64,000 nucleotides of DNA from assembly GCF_002101595.1 (NCBI RefSeq), contig NZ_LQOM01000011.1, positions 62,001 to 126,000 of the forward strand, in the 5' to 3' direction. Each line of letters starts with the position of its first letter. Position 1 is the first letter of the stretch. Below are positions 28,825 through 37,350 of this stretch, one piece after another. Under the pieces are notes generated by a model. The model saw only the letters and a list, made by a program, of their open reading frames with translations. It had not been told where the DNA came from and searched no databases. Origin of the DNA: Mycobacterium celatum. GTDB taxonomy: Bacteria > Actinomycetota > Actinomycetes > Mycobacteriales > Mycobacteriaceae. Made by a program: the position numbers and the translations under genes.

Positions 28825-30990
28825 TCACCACCAGCCGGTCGCCGCGGCGATCTGCCGGCCCAGTTCGCCCGCCAGCGTCCGCATGTAGGTCGCGGACAGG
28901 TGATGAGCGTCGTGGTAGATCAGCACATTTCCCTCTACCGCGCGGCAGATGTCGGGCCGGCAGATCGCATCGCTCATGTCCAGTGGCTTCAGTAGCGGAA
29001 ACTGCCCGACGAAATCGAGAGTCGGGTTGCGCTCGGACAGCACATCGGAGCGCTTGATCCCGCACGACTGCGGATTGCCGCCCTTGGCCAGGCAGTCGGC
29101 CGGCTGGAATGGGTTGCCCTCCTTGACCAGCCACGGCGTGTCGCGCATGGCCAGTACCGGAATGTTGTTGTCGGAGAACGTCTGCCAGATACCGATGTAG
29201 GTTGCCGGCATCACGTCCCCGGGTTTGATGTTCCACGGCCGGGTGGACGTGGTGAACACATAGTCGGGACGGTCGGCGACCAACTTTGCCATGGTCTTGC
29301 CTACCCACTCATGGCACTGCGGATACGCCGCATTGTTGCCCATGATCAGCGGGACTTCCTCGGTGGACAGCGGGCAACCCATCTTCAGGTAGGTCACCAC
29401 CTTGAAGTTGTGCATGCGGCCCAGCAGGTCGAGTGCGGTGAGCCAGTGTTCGGCGTGCGACCCGCCGGCCAGCGCGATGGTGCGGGTGGCGTCGTGGTCA
29501 CCGTAGGTGCAGTTGATCAGCGCCGGGTTGTTGAAGTCGCTGATGCAGCCGTCCCGGGTCGACGGCGGCACGTCCTTCTCGGCCTCCAGCACGGTCGGCC
29601 GCATCCGCAGCTTGGGCACCCGCACGTGCTTGACCAGCGCACGCGCTCCCGGATAGTCGCGTGCGCTGAGCCCGCTGAGCTCCTTGCCGTCGGCGCGCTG
29701 CACGGTGACATGCTCGCGCCAGGTGAACGATGTGGCGGTGAGGGTGACGCCCAGCAGCGCCACCACCGAACCGAGCGCGATCGTCGGCCGGCGCAGCCGT
29801 TGCCGCCACGGAATCACCGGCTGCGGAGCCGCGTGCACCGGCGCCCGGTAGCGCAGCGGATCCTCGACATGGCGCAGGGTCAGGTAGGCCAGCACACCGG
29901 AGATCAGCAACACCGCGGTGCCCTCGATGAAGTTGGCCCGCCGGTGGCCGGTATAGGACAGCCAGAAGATCAGCAGCGGCCAGTGCCACAGGTACAGCGA
30001 ATAGGCCATCGCCCCGAGGGTCACGAGCGGCCCGGTCGCCAGCATCCGGTTGGGCAGTGGCAGCCGGTCGCGGGTGCCGGGATCCGCCTGGCGGTTGGCC
30101 CCGGCCAGGATGAACAGCACCGTCGCGCCGACCGGGACCAGTGTCCACGGCCCGGGGAATTCCCGGACGCCGTCGATGAGCGCACCGCAGGACACGATCG
30201 CCGCCAGGGCGACGGTCGCGACCAGCGTGCGCAGCCACATCGGCCAGCGGATGTAGGGGACCAGCGCGCCGGCCAGAGCGCCCAGCAGCAGCTCCCAGCC
30301 CCGGGCGAAGCTGTTGTAGTAGGCGGTCGCCTGGTTGGCCTGGTGCGCGAAGATCGCGAAGACGAACGACGCCGTCGTCAGCGCGCTCAGCACCACGATG
30401 AACGTCGTCCGCAGTCGGTGGCCGAACCGGCGCCGGCACACATACGCCACACCGAAGACGAGCGCCAGGAACGCGACATAGAACTGGCCCTGCACCGACA
30501 TCGACCAGATGTGCTGCAGCGGGCTGACCGCCTCGCCCGCGCGCAGGTAGTCGGCGACGGTGTGGGCCAGCTCCCAGTTCTGGTAGTAGCCCAGGCTGGC
30601 CAGGCTCTGGTTGGCGAACGTCTCCCAGCGGGTCTGCGGCTGCACAAGGATCGTCAGCACGGCGCATCCGGCGAGCACCACCACCAGCGCCGGCAGCAGC
30701 CGGCGCACCAGCCGGGTCACTTCGGGCAGCAGCGACAACGACGACGCGGGGTTGAGCGCGGTGCGAAGGACCTTGCCGCCGAAGAAGAATCCGGACAGTG
30801 CGAGGAATACGTCGACGCCGCCGGAGACCCGGCCGAACCAGACGTGGAACATCGCGACCAACGCGATCGCGATACCGCGCAGGCCGTCGAGGTCGTGGCG
30901 GTAGAAACCTGTCTTGCGGTTCCCCATCGCGGCCGGTGCGGAATCCGACACGGCCGCGGGCGCCGGGCGGGTCGGGGACAGGGCAATCAT
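28825..30990 (-). CDS. Membrane acyltransferase with C-terminal SGNH domain (Rv1565c-like)
   Basis: The 721-residue protein has an acyltransferase-3 (OafA/YrhL) N-terminal domain: HDLDGLRGIAIALVAMFHVW followed by about ten membrane helices, including MAYSLYLWHWPLLIFW. An extracytoplasmic SGNH-type domain has the block-I Ser in LAGGSHAEHW and the Asp-His pair near DAHHLS. Proteins of this design transfer acyl groups to cell-envelope glycans; the acceptor is unknown. It lies directly upstream of the trehalose operon on the same strand (29-bp gap after its stop), so read-through into treX is possible. Confidence 0.9.
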   Translation of the reverse strand: MIALSPTRPAPAAVSDSAPAAMGNRKTGFYRHDLDGLRGIAIALVAMFHVWFGRVSGGVDVFLALSGFFFGGKVLRTALNPASSLSLLPEVTRLVRRLLPALVVVLAGCAVLTILVQPQTRWETFANQSLASLGYYQNWELAHTVADYLRAGEAVSPLQHIWSMSVQGQFYVAFLALVFGVAYVCRRRFGHRLRTTFIVVLSALTTASFVFAIFAHQANQATAYYNSFARGWELLLGALAGALVPYIRWPMWLRTLVATVALAAIVSCGALIDGVREFPGPWTLVPVGATVLFILAGANRQADPGTRDRLPLPNRMLATGPLVTLGAMAYSLYLWHWPLLIFWLSYTGHRRANFIEGTAVLLISGVLAYLTLRHVEDPLRYRAPVHAAPQPVIPWRQRLRRPTIALGSVVALLGVTLTATSFTWREHVTVQRADGKELSGLSARDYPGARALVKHVRVPKLRMRPTVLEAEKDVPPSTRDGCISDFNNPALINCTYGDHDATRTIALAGGSHAEHWLTALDLLGRMHNFKVVTYLKMGCPLSTEEVPLIMGNNAAYPQCHEWVGKTMAKLVADRPDYVFTTSTRPWNIKPGDVMPATYIGIWQTFSDNNIPVLAMRDTPWLVKEGNPFQPADCLAKGGNPQSCGIKRSDVLSERNPTLDFVGQFPLLKPLDMSDAICRPDICRAVEGNVLIYHDAHHLSATYMRTLAGELGRQIAAATGWW

Positions 30991-30992
30991 GA

Positions 30993-31020
30993 TCGACAGT
31001 CAATTTACCTAACCTGTCGA
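30993..31020. promoter_or_regulatory. Inverted repeat upstream of the acyltransferase gene
   Basis: TCGACAG (30993-30999) and CTGTCGA (31014-31020) are 7-bp perfect arms around an AT-rich 14-base spacer. On the minus strand the spacer contains TAAATT, a possible -10, close to the ATG at 30990. A repressor site is plausible but the regulator is not known. Confidence 0.35.
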
Positions 31021-31048
31021 CCGTTCCCCGGCGCGCTCGTGGCGCCGA

Positions 31049-31630
31049 TTACTCGATGATCCGGGTCAGGTAGGGCGTCATGTTGGTGGTGCGTGCGGCC
31101 GAGACCGTGACGGCGGGCTCGGTCGCCTCGATCATCTGCCCGTTGCCCAGGTAGATCGCGACGCTCTGGCTGCCGCCGGGGCCGTAGCAGATCAGGTCGC
31201 CGCGACGGGCCTGCGCGGGCGGCACCTTGCGCCCGACATTGCATTGCTGGCCGGAGGTCCGCGGCATCTTGATTCCGGCACCGGCGAAGGCGTACTGGAC
31301 CAGCCCGGACGCGTCGAAGCCGACGGTAGCCGCATTAGGGACGGTTGCAGCGCCCGGCAGCGTGGGGGTACCCGGGTAGGCGCCGGCCCGTGGAACCGTG
31401 CTGACACCCGGGACCGAGTTTCCGCTCTGGCGGACGCCGTTGGTGGGCCCGGAGGCGTCGCCGCCGCCGTAGACGTAAGGCACTCCACGCTGAGACAGGG
31501 CACGCTGGATCACGATGTCGATGGGTTGCCCATACCCTGTTCGCTGGTCGGCGGCCGCGATGCCGGCGTTGACGACCGCGGGGGCCGCCAACACCGCCAG
31601 GCTGGCCGCGACGGCGTAGACGCGTTTCAT
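31049..31630 (-). CDS. ripD: RipD-like NlpC/P60 protein lacking the catalytic cysteine
   Basis: The 193-residue secreted protein has a signal peptide (MKRVYAVAASLAVLAAPAVV, cleavage likely after the AAA near residue 27). The NlpC/P60 fold is present but the catalytic Cys of GFDCSG is Ala107 (GFDASG) and the catalytic His position is Ser156 (SQSVAIYLG), as in M. tuberculosis RipD, so peptidoglycan hydrolysis is not expected and binding is likelier. A Gly/Pro-rich insert (residues about 57-102) precedes the motif, and the PVQQAP-type tail of the H37Rv protein is missing. ATG 31630 is chosen for its AAGGGG Shine-Dalgarno and signal peptide. Confidence 0.9.
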   Translation of the reverse strand: MKRVYAVAASLAVLAAPAVVNAGIAAADQRTGYGQPIDIVIQRALSQRGVPYVYGGGDASGPTNGVRQSGNSVPGVSTVPRAGAYPGTPTLPGAATVPNAATVGFDASGLVQYAFAGAGIKMPRTSGQQCNVGRKVPPAQARRGDLICYGPGGSQSVAIYLGNGQMIEATEPAVTVSAARTTNMTPYLTRIIE

Positions 31631-31667
31631 GGGATTCCACCCCTTCTCGACGGCTGCATTCACAACA

Positions 31668-31690
31668 GTCACTTGAGTCACTCTTGTAAC
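31668..31690. promoter_or_regulatory. Triple 9-bp-spaced GTNAC half-sites upstream of ripD
   Basis: GTCAC at 31668, GTCAC at 31677 and GTAAC at 31686 repeat with an exact 9-bp period (GTCACTTGA, GTCACTCTT, GTAACAGAG), 38-60 bases before the ripD ATG. Tandem GTNAC-type repeats are typical of OmpR-family response regulators; MtrA is known to control cell-wall hydrolase genes in actinobacteria. Assignment to MtrA is inference. Confidence 0.45.
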
Positions 31691-31822
31691 AGAGCGTACC
31701 GGCAGCCGATGCGCCGGCTACGCCGGCGAGGAGAAATTTGTCGGACCGTGACCCAACGGTGACCGCATTTCGGCGAAACCTCGAATATCGTGCGGCCCGT
31801 TGTGATTTGGCTCTCAATCGCG

Positions 31823-32203
31823 TCAGTGCCAATAGGGTTCGCTGAAGGCGGTTATCGCCGCGCCGGCCAACGAGCTGAGCATGACAATGGCAACCGCCAG
31901 CAGCGGCCAGAAGAACAGGTACCAGCCCTTCACTAGGGACACGAACGGGCCGATCACCGCCGCGGCCGCCGCTGCGCCGATGCCGCCCCACACCACCGGG
32001 TAGATCCATTGGTCGATCCCGAACGGCACCGGCGGGCAACTGTCCGCCGGACACACGGCGGCGAGGAAGCCGAACAGCGCCGAGGGCAAGCCCGTGGTGG
32101 CGGCCACGACCACGACAACCACCCAGATCGCGGCGGTGCAGATCAGGTCCCAGACAGCCAGGCGTACCCGGGGCCTCGGCGGTTGGTCGGGGTCGGTGGT
32201 CAT
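31823..32203 (-). CDS. Small polytopic membrane protein (Rv1567c-like)
   Basis: A 126-residue product with a polar N-terminus ([15 protein letters not shown]) and about four hydrophobic helices: [47 protein letters not shown] and [22 protein letters not shown]37Rv Rv1567c has the same position between ripD and bioA. No catalytic motif was found. ATG 32203 is chosen because the longer in-frame extension would run through a palindrome. It is divergent from bioA. Confidence 0.75.
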   Translation of the reverse strand: MTTDPDQPPRPRVRLAVWDLICTAAIWVVVVVVAATTGLPSALFGFLAAVCPADSCPPVPFGIDQWIYPVVWGGIGAAAAAAVIGPFVSLVKGWYLFFWPLLAVAIVMLSSLAGAAITAFSEPYWH

Positions 32204-32222
32204 GCCGCCAAGTGTTGACGAG

Positions 32223-32272
32223 CAGACGCAAAATGCCCCAATTTCGTGCGGAAAATGGGGATTTTGCGTCTG
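32223..32272. repeat. 50-bp intergenic palindrome before bioA
   Basis: CAGACGCAAAAT (32223-32234) pairs perfectly with ATTTTGCGTCTG (32261-32272). After a bulged G the stem continues with CCCCA/TGGGG. It lies between divergent genes, so it is not a terminator by position. Its layout (12 bp, bulge, 5 bp) differs from the 63-bp elements. Role unknown. Confidence 0.65.
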
Positions 32273-32310
32273 GTGGCCGGGCAGGGCCCGGCGAACACTT
32301 CTGGACGATC

Positions 32311-32316
32311 TACCCT
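32311..32316 (+). promoter_or_regulatory. Candidate bioA -10 element
   Basis: TACCCT fits TANNNT and ends eight bases before the bioA ATG, predicting a leaderless or near-leaderless transcript; there is no Shine-Dalgarno. The same hexamer precedes bioB at 44101. No BioQ-type palindrome was found next to this promoter. Confidence 0.4.
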
Positions 32317-32324
32317 CTGTCTCC

Positions 32325-33617
32325 ATGCCTGCGTTGACTCCTGAGCAGATCAGCGCGATCGACGCCGCGCACCTGTGGCACCCCTACAGCACGATCGGCG
32401 CGGAAGCCGTGGCCCCGGTGGTCGCAGTCGGCGCCCGCGGCGCGTGGTTGACGCTGATCCGCGACGGCCAACCGGTCGAGGCGCTGGACGCGATGAGCTC
32501 CTGGTGGACCGCGATCCACGGTCACGGCCATCCGGTGCTGGACAAGGCGCTGGCCGCCCAGCTGGACACGATGAACCACGTCATGTTCGGCGGGCTGACC
32601 CACGAGCCCGCCGCCCGGCTGGCCCAGCTGCTGGTCGACCTGACGCCCACGGGGCTGGAGACCGTGTTCTTTTCCGACTCCGGGTCGGTGTCGGTGGAGG
32701 TCGCGGTCAAGATGACGCTGCAGTACTGGCGCAGCCGCGGCCAGTACGGCAAGCGGCGGCTGATGACCTGGCGCGGCGGCTACCACGGCGACACCTTCAC
32801 CCCGATGAGCATCTGCGACCCGGACGGCGGCATGCACTCGCTGTGGACCGACGTGCTGGCCAGCCAGCTGTTCGCCCCGCAGGTGCCCCGCGACTACGAC
32901 CCGAACTACACCGCCGCGTTCGAGGCGCAATTGGCCGAGCATGCCGCCGAATTGGCTGCGGTGGTGGTCGAGCCCGTCGTGCAGGGCGCCGGCGGCATGC
33001 GCTTCCACGACCCGCGCTACCTGGCCGACCTGCGCGATATCTGCAGCCGGTACGGGGTGCTGCTGGTTTTCGACGAGATCGCCACCGGCTTCGGGCGCAC
33101 TGGCGAGTTGTTCGCCGCCGACCACGCCGGCGTCAGCCCGGACATCATGTGCGTCGGCAAGGCGCTCACCGGCGGCTACCTCAGCCTGGCGGCCACGCTG
33201 TGCACCGCCGAGATCGCGCGCACGATCAGCTCCGGGGCTGCCGGGGCGCTGATGCACGGGCCCACGTTCATGGCCAACCCGCTGGCCTGCGCGGTGTCGG
33301 TGGCCAGCGTGGAACTGTTGCTCGGGCAGGACTGGCAGACGACAGTCGGCGACATCAGTGCCGGGCTGACCATCGGGCTCGAGCCCGCCCGCAGTTTGCC
33401 CGCGGTGACCGATGTGCGGGTGTGCGGCGCGATCGGCGTCATCGAATGCGACCGGCCCGTCGACCTGGCCGTGGCCACCCCCGCGGCGCTGGACCGCGCG
33501 GTGTGGCTGCGGCCGTTCCGCAACCTGATTTACGCGATGCCGCCGTTCATCTGTACGCCCGCCGAGATCGCGCAGGTCACCTCGGCCATGGTCGACGTTG
33601 CGGGCCTCGTAGGCTAA
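32325..33617 (+). CDS. bioA: Adenosylmethionine-8-amino-7-oxononanoate aminotransferase
   Basis: PLP enzyme of biotin synthesis that converts KAPA to DAPA using S-adenosylmethionine as amino donor. The 430-residue protein has [36 protein letters not shown], the PLP-binding Asp in [13 protein letters not shown] and the Schiff-base lysine K279 in VGKALTGGY. It is the first gene of bioA-bioF-bioD; bioF starts 6 bases after its stop. ATG 32325 matches the M. tuberculosis protein apart from a slightly shorter N-terminus. Confidence 0.96.
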   Translation: MPALTPEQISAIDAAHLWHPYSTIGAEAVAPVVAVGARGAWLTLIRDGQPVEALDAMSSWWTAIHGHGHPVLDKALAAQLDTMNHVMFGGLTHEPAARLAQLLVDLTPTGLETVFFSDSGSVSVEVAVKMTLQYWRSRGQYGKRRLMTWRGGYHGDTFTPMSICDPDGGMHSLWTDVLASQLFAPQVPRDYDPNYTAAFEAQLAEHAAELAAVVVEPVVQGAGGMRFHDPRYLADLRDICSRYGVLLVFDEIATGFGRTGELFAADHAGVSPDIMCVGKALTGGYLSLAATLCTAEIARTISSGAAGALMHGPTFMANPLACAVSVASVELLLGQDWQTTVGDISAGLTIGLEPARSLPAVTDVRVCGAIGVIECDRPVDLAVATPAALDRAVWLRPFRNLIYAMPPFICTPAEIAQVTSAMVDVAGLVG

Positions 33618-33623
33618 GCGCCG

Positions 33624-34769
33624 ATGGAAGCACCGATCGACACGTCGCCGCTGGCCTGGCTGGAGGCGGTGGAACAGCAGCGCCGCGCGGCCGGATTGCG
33701 GCGCTCGTTGCGGCCGCGCCCGCCGGTGGCCACTGAGCTGGACCTGGCGTCCAACGACTACCTAGGTCTCTCGCAGCATCCCGCCGTCATCGAGGGCGGC
33801 GTCGACGCGCTGCGCACCTGGGGGACCGGCGCCACCGGGTCGCGGCTGGTCACCGGTGACACCGAACTGCACCAGGAATTCGAGACTTCGCTCGCCGAAT
33901 TCGTCGGCGCCGCAGCGGGTTTGGTGTTCTCCTCGGGATACACCGCCAACCTCGGCGCGGTGGTCGGGCTGTCCGGCCCGGGTTCGCTGCTGGTATCGGA
34001 CGCCTACTCGCACGCGTCGCTGGTCGACGCGTGCCGGCTGTCGCGGGCGCGGGTGGTGGTGACCCCGCACCGCGACGTCGACGCCGTCGACGCGGCGTTG
34101 GCGGCGCGCGACGAGGAGCGCGCCGTCGTCGTCACCGACTCGGTGTTCTCCACCGACGGCGCGCTGGCACCGTTGCGGGAGCTGCACGGGGCGTGCCGGC
34201 GACACCGCGCGCTGCTGATCGTCGACGAGGCGCACGGCCTCGGGGTGCGCAGCGGCGACGGTCGTGGGCTGCTGCACGAGCTCGGGCTGGCCGGCGCGCC
34301 GGACGTGGTGATGACGACGACGCTGTCCAAGGCGCTCGGCAGCCAGGGCGGGGCGGTGCTCGGCTCGACCGCCGTACGCGACCACCTGATCGACGCCGCC
34401 CGGCCGTTCATCTTCGACACCGGTCTGGCGCCGGCGGCGGTGGGCGCGGCGCTGGCGGCGCTGCGGGTGCTGGCCGCCGAGCCGTGGCGGCCGAAGGCGG
34501 TGCTGCAGCACGCGCGCACGCTGGCGCAGATCTGCGACGTCCCCGAGGTCCCGGAGTCGGCCGTCGTCTCGGTGATTTTGGGGGACCCCGAGGTGGCGCT
34601 GGCCGCCGCGACCGCTTGCCTGGAGGCGGGGGTTCGGGTCGGGTGTTTCCGGCCCCCGACGGTACCTGCGGGCACCTCGCGGCTGCGGCTGACCGCGCGG
34701 GCGTCGCTGGACGCCGAAGAGCTCGACCTGGCCCGCAAAGTGCTGACCGACGTGCTGTCAGGTCGTTGA
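33624..34769 (+). CDS. bioF: 8-amino-7-oxononanoate synthase
   Basis: PLP alpha-oxoamine synthase that condenses a pimeloyl thioester with alanine. The 381-residue product has [35 protein letters not shown] and the PLP lysine K236 in [11 protein letters not shown]. It is coupled to bioD: the bioF TGA (34767-34769) overlaps the bioD TTG start. It corresponds to H37Rv bioF1. Confidence 0.95.
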   Translation: MEAPIDTSPLAWLEAVEQQRRAAGLRRSLRPRPPVATELDLASNDYLGLSQHPAVIEGGVDALRTWGTGATGSRLVTGDTELHQEFETSLAEFVGAAAGLVFSSGYTANLGAVVGLSGPGSLLVSDAYSHASLVDACRLSRARVVVTPHRDVDAVDAALAARDEERAVVVTDSVFSTDGALAPLRELHGACRRHRALLIVDEAHGLGVRSGDGRGLLHELGLAGAPDVVMTTTLSKALGSQGGAVLGSTAVRDHLIDAARPFIFDTGLAPAAVGAALAALRVLAAEPWRPKAVLQHARTLAQICDVPEVPESAVVSVILGDPEVALAAATACLEAGVRVGCFRPPTVPAGTSRLRLTARASLDAEELDLARKVLTDVLSGR

Positions 34770-35446
34770 CGGTCCTGGTCGTCACCGGCACCGGAACGGG
34801 CGTCGGCAAGACGGTCGCCACCGCGGCGCTGGCCTGCCATGCCCGCCAGGCCGGCCTTGACGTCGCGGTGTGCAAACCGGTGCAGACCGGCACCGACACC
34901 GGTGACGACGACCTAGCCGACGTGGCCCGGTTGTCGGGGGTCACCAAAGTGGTTGGGTTGGCGCGCTATCCGCAACCGCTGGCGCCGGTGGCCGCCGCCG
35001 AGCTGGCCGGGAGGAGTCTGCCCACCCGCGACGACATACTGGGCGCGATCCGCGGCGTCGACCGGGCGGGCCGGTTGACCCTGGTCGAGGGTGCGGGCGG
35101 GTTACTGGTCGAGCTGGCGCGGGACCAAATCACCTTGCGCGACATCGCCGTTGGCCTGTGCGCAGCGGTGCTGGTGGTGGCGACCACTGAGCTCGGCACC
35201 CTCAACCATACCGCGCTCACATTGGAAGCGCTTAGTGCGCAACAGCTTTCGTGCGCGGGGCTAGTGATCGGCAGCTGGCCGCGGCAACCGGGGGAGGTAG
35301 AAACAACCAACCGCTGCGCGCTGGAGCGGCTCGCGCCGGTGCGGGCCGCGCTGCCGGAGGGGGCCGGATCAATGACGCCTGCGGAATTCTCCGCAATGAG
35401 CGCGCAGGCTTTCGACCCTGACTGGGTGAGCGCATTGGTCGGCTGA
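34766..35446 (+). CDS. bioD: Dethiobiotin synthetase
   Basis: ATP-dependent carboxylase that closes the ureido ring of dethiobiotin. The 226-residue protein has the P-loop [10 protein letters not shown] (K15), the DAPA-binding VCKPVQTG and [12 protein letters not shown]. The start is TTG at 34766, giving the family N-terminus MTVLVVTG and a TTGA overlap with bioF; no ATG fits. Its TGA overlaps the ATG of the next gene. Confidence 0.94.
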   Translation: MTVLVVTGTGTGVGKTVATAALACHARQAGLDVAVCKPVQTGTDTGDDDLADVARLSGVTKVVGLARYPQPLAPVAAAELAGRSLPTRDDILGAIRGVDRAGRLTLVEGAGGLLVELARDQITLRDIAVGLCAAVLVVATTELGTLNHTALTLEALSAQQLSCAGLVIGSWPRQPGEVETTNRCALERLAPVRAALPEGAGSMTPAEFSAMSAQAFDPDWVSALVG

Positions 35447-35955
35447 TGGTTCATTCGATCGAGCTGGTCTTTGACCCCGACAGCGAGACGGCCATCCGCC
35501 GGATCTGGGAAAGCCTGGCCGCCGCCGGGATCCCCAGCCAGGCACCGGCGTCGCGCCCGCACGTGACGCTGGTGGTGGCCGACCACATCGCGCCAGACGT
35601 CGACGCGCTGTTGGCGCCCGTCGCGCAGCGGCTACCGCTCCCGTGCACCGTGGGGGCGTCGCTGCTGTTCGGCAAGAGGGCTGCGATTCTGACGCGGCTC
35701 GTCGTTCCGACGGCCGACCTGCTGGCACTGCATGCGGAGGTCTACCGGCGCTGCCTTCCGCACATGACACCGGCGCCCATGCCCAATTGCCTGCCCGGGC
35801 AGTGGACCGCGCACACCACGCTGGCGCGCCGGGTCGGCGGACATCAACTGGCCGGGGCGTTGCGCATCGCGGGGCGCCCGGCGCAGCTCGACGGCCGCTT
35901 CGTCGCGCTGCGCCGCTGGGACGGCAACAAGCGCGCCGAACACCCGATCGGCTAA
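35446..35955 (+). CDS. 2H phosphoesterase / 2'-5' RNA ligase family protein (Rv1571-like)
   Basis: The 169-residue product has the two HxT motifs of the 2H superfamily, PHVTLV (H39) and WTAHTTLAR. It is translationally coupled to bioD (TGATG) and sits at the end of the biotin operon, as in H37Rv. Whether it acts on RNA, cyclic nucleotides or an NAD-derived phosphoester is unknown; conservation with bio genes suggests a related role but this is not shown. Confidence 0.87.
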   Translation: MVHSIELVFDPDSETAIRRIWESLAAAGIPSQAPASRPHVTLVVADHIAPDVDALLAPVAQRLPLPCTVGASLLFGKRAAILTRLVVPTADLLALHAEVYRRCLPHMTPAPMPNCLPGQWTAHTTLARRVGGHQLAGALRIAGRPAQLDGRFVALRRWDGNKRAEHPIG

Positions 35956-35956
35956 G

Positions 35957-37350
35957 CTAAGCGGGCACTCGCGCCTGTTGTACCCAGGCGCGGCGCTCAT
36001 CGATCGTGCGACAAAGGTCCTGCAGCAGCAGCGGTTTGTGCATCACCAACTCGACGAGGTGATCGCGGTCGATTTCGAGCGCCGTCACTTCCGCCGCGGC
36101 ATACGCATCGGCCAGGTTGGGTTGGCGGGTCAGCGCGGTCACGCCGAGGAACGAGCCATCATCCAGGGTGCCGACCACGACAACCGACCCGTCCTGGGCG
36201 ACCGCGGTCAACCGGACGCTCCCGGCGATCAAGAAGGTCATCTTGTCGGGCACGCGGCCGGCCTGCTCGACGATCTCGCTCTCCCCGTAGCGGACGATTT
36301 TCGCGTGCGACCGCAGCGCCTGCTGATCCGTTTGGCTGAGCCGCAATACCGACCCGCAACCATTCGCAGCGCTTGTTCGATGCGCTCGGTCGTCGAAATG
36401 TCGTCTTCGGCGCCGTCGAGATGAAGGCCTTCACGCCGTGCGCCATACCAGAGCCAACGCAAAAACGTGGCCTGTGCGGCGGAGTCGTCCGCCGGCGACT
36501 TCAACCCGATGGTGACGCGATACTCGGTGCCGCCGACGGGCGTCGCCGTCGCGACGACCTCGGTTCTGCGCTGCGGCAAAGCGGTCGCGACCCGGGTCAG
36601 CAGCGCGCACACCCGGTCAGGCGGGTCGGCTTCGGAAAACGTGGTCGTGATCACCAAGTGGTGTCCGCCGGGGGGACGGCTGAGATTGGTGAACGAGGTG
36701 GTGGCGAGCACCGAGTTCGGGGTGATCTGCAGTCCGCGGCCCGTCTGGATGTGGACCGAACGCCAGTTGGCCTCCACAATTTGCCCTCGGGCGGCCGGGG
36801 TGGCCAGCCAGTCGCCGATCCGGAACGGCTGCTCGAACAACATGAACAGGCCCGAGACGATCTGCCCGACGGAATTTTGCAGCATCAGGCCGATAACCAC
36901 CGAAGTCACACCCAACGCGGTGAAAAGGCCGCCGACCCGCACGCCCCAGACATAGGACAAGATGACCGCCAGGCCCGCGCCGATCAGCAAGAACCGGGTC
37001 ACGTCGAGGAAGATGCCGGGGATTCGCTGGCGCCAGGACCCCTGCGGTGCGCCCTCGAACACCGTTGCATTCAGCCCGGACAGCAACAGCACAAGCACCA
37101 CAAAGCCGAACACCGTCGCAAGGACACGTACCGACGTGAACTGAGCGGGCATCTTCGCCACCTGCACGAGCAGCACCAAAAGCGCACCCAACGGGACAAG
37201 ATAAGTGCGGAGCAGCATGACGGGCCGGGCGAGATGACTGTTCTTGCGGGTAAGGCTCTGATGCCACTCGGTAAGGCCGATCAGCAGCAGCGGCAAGCCG
37301 AACACGACGCTCGCGGCCCAGTAAAGCGTTGACGAGCCAATGCTGTTCAC
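35957..37350 (-). pseudogene. MscS-type channel with C-terminal cNMP-binding domain, frameshifted
   Basis: GTG 37350 (GGAGG upstream, overlapping the cyclase TGA) starts a protein with about five membrane helices, an MscS pore region (LFTALGVTSVVIGLMLQNSVGQIVSG) and a cytoplasmic beta domain (ANWRSVHIQTGRGLQITPNS). After ERIEQALRMVA the frame is lost in 36347-36354; one missing base would restore LRLSQTDQQALRSHAKIVRYGES and a cyclic-nucleotide-binding domain with FLIAGSVRLTAV and GSFLGVTAL, ending at 35957. It resembles H37Rv Rv2434c, located elsewhere. Without the domain the frame continues about 36 residues to a stop near 36238. Possibly a sequencing error. Confidence 0.82.

Noticed and set aside
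27134..28888. 584-residue open frame antisense to treX
   Set aside because: Shadow of treX codon bias; no start signal, no recognisable domain.
29311..31059. 582-residue open frame antisense to the acyltransferase gene
   Set aside because: His/Arg/Gln-rich shadow frame opposite a well-supported membrane protein.
32094..32324. Longer bioA frame starting at 32094
   Set aside because: It would translate the divergent membrane gene region and the 50-bp palindrome; the family N-terminus begins at 32325.
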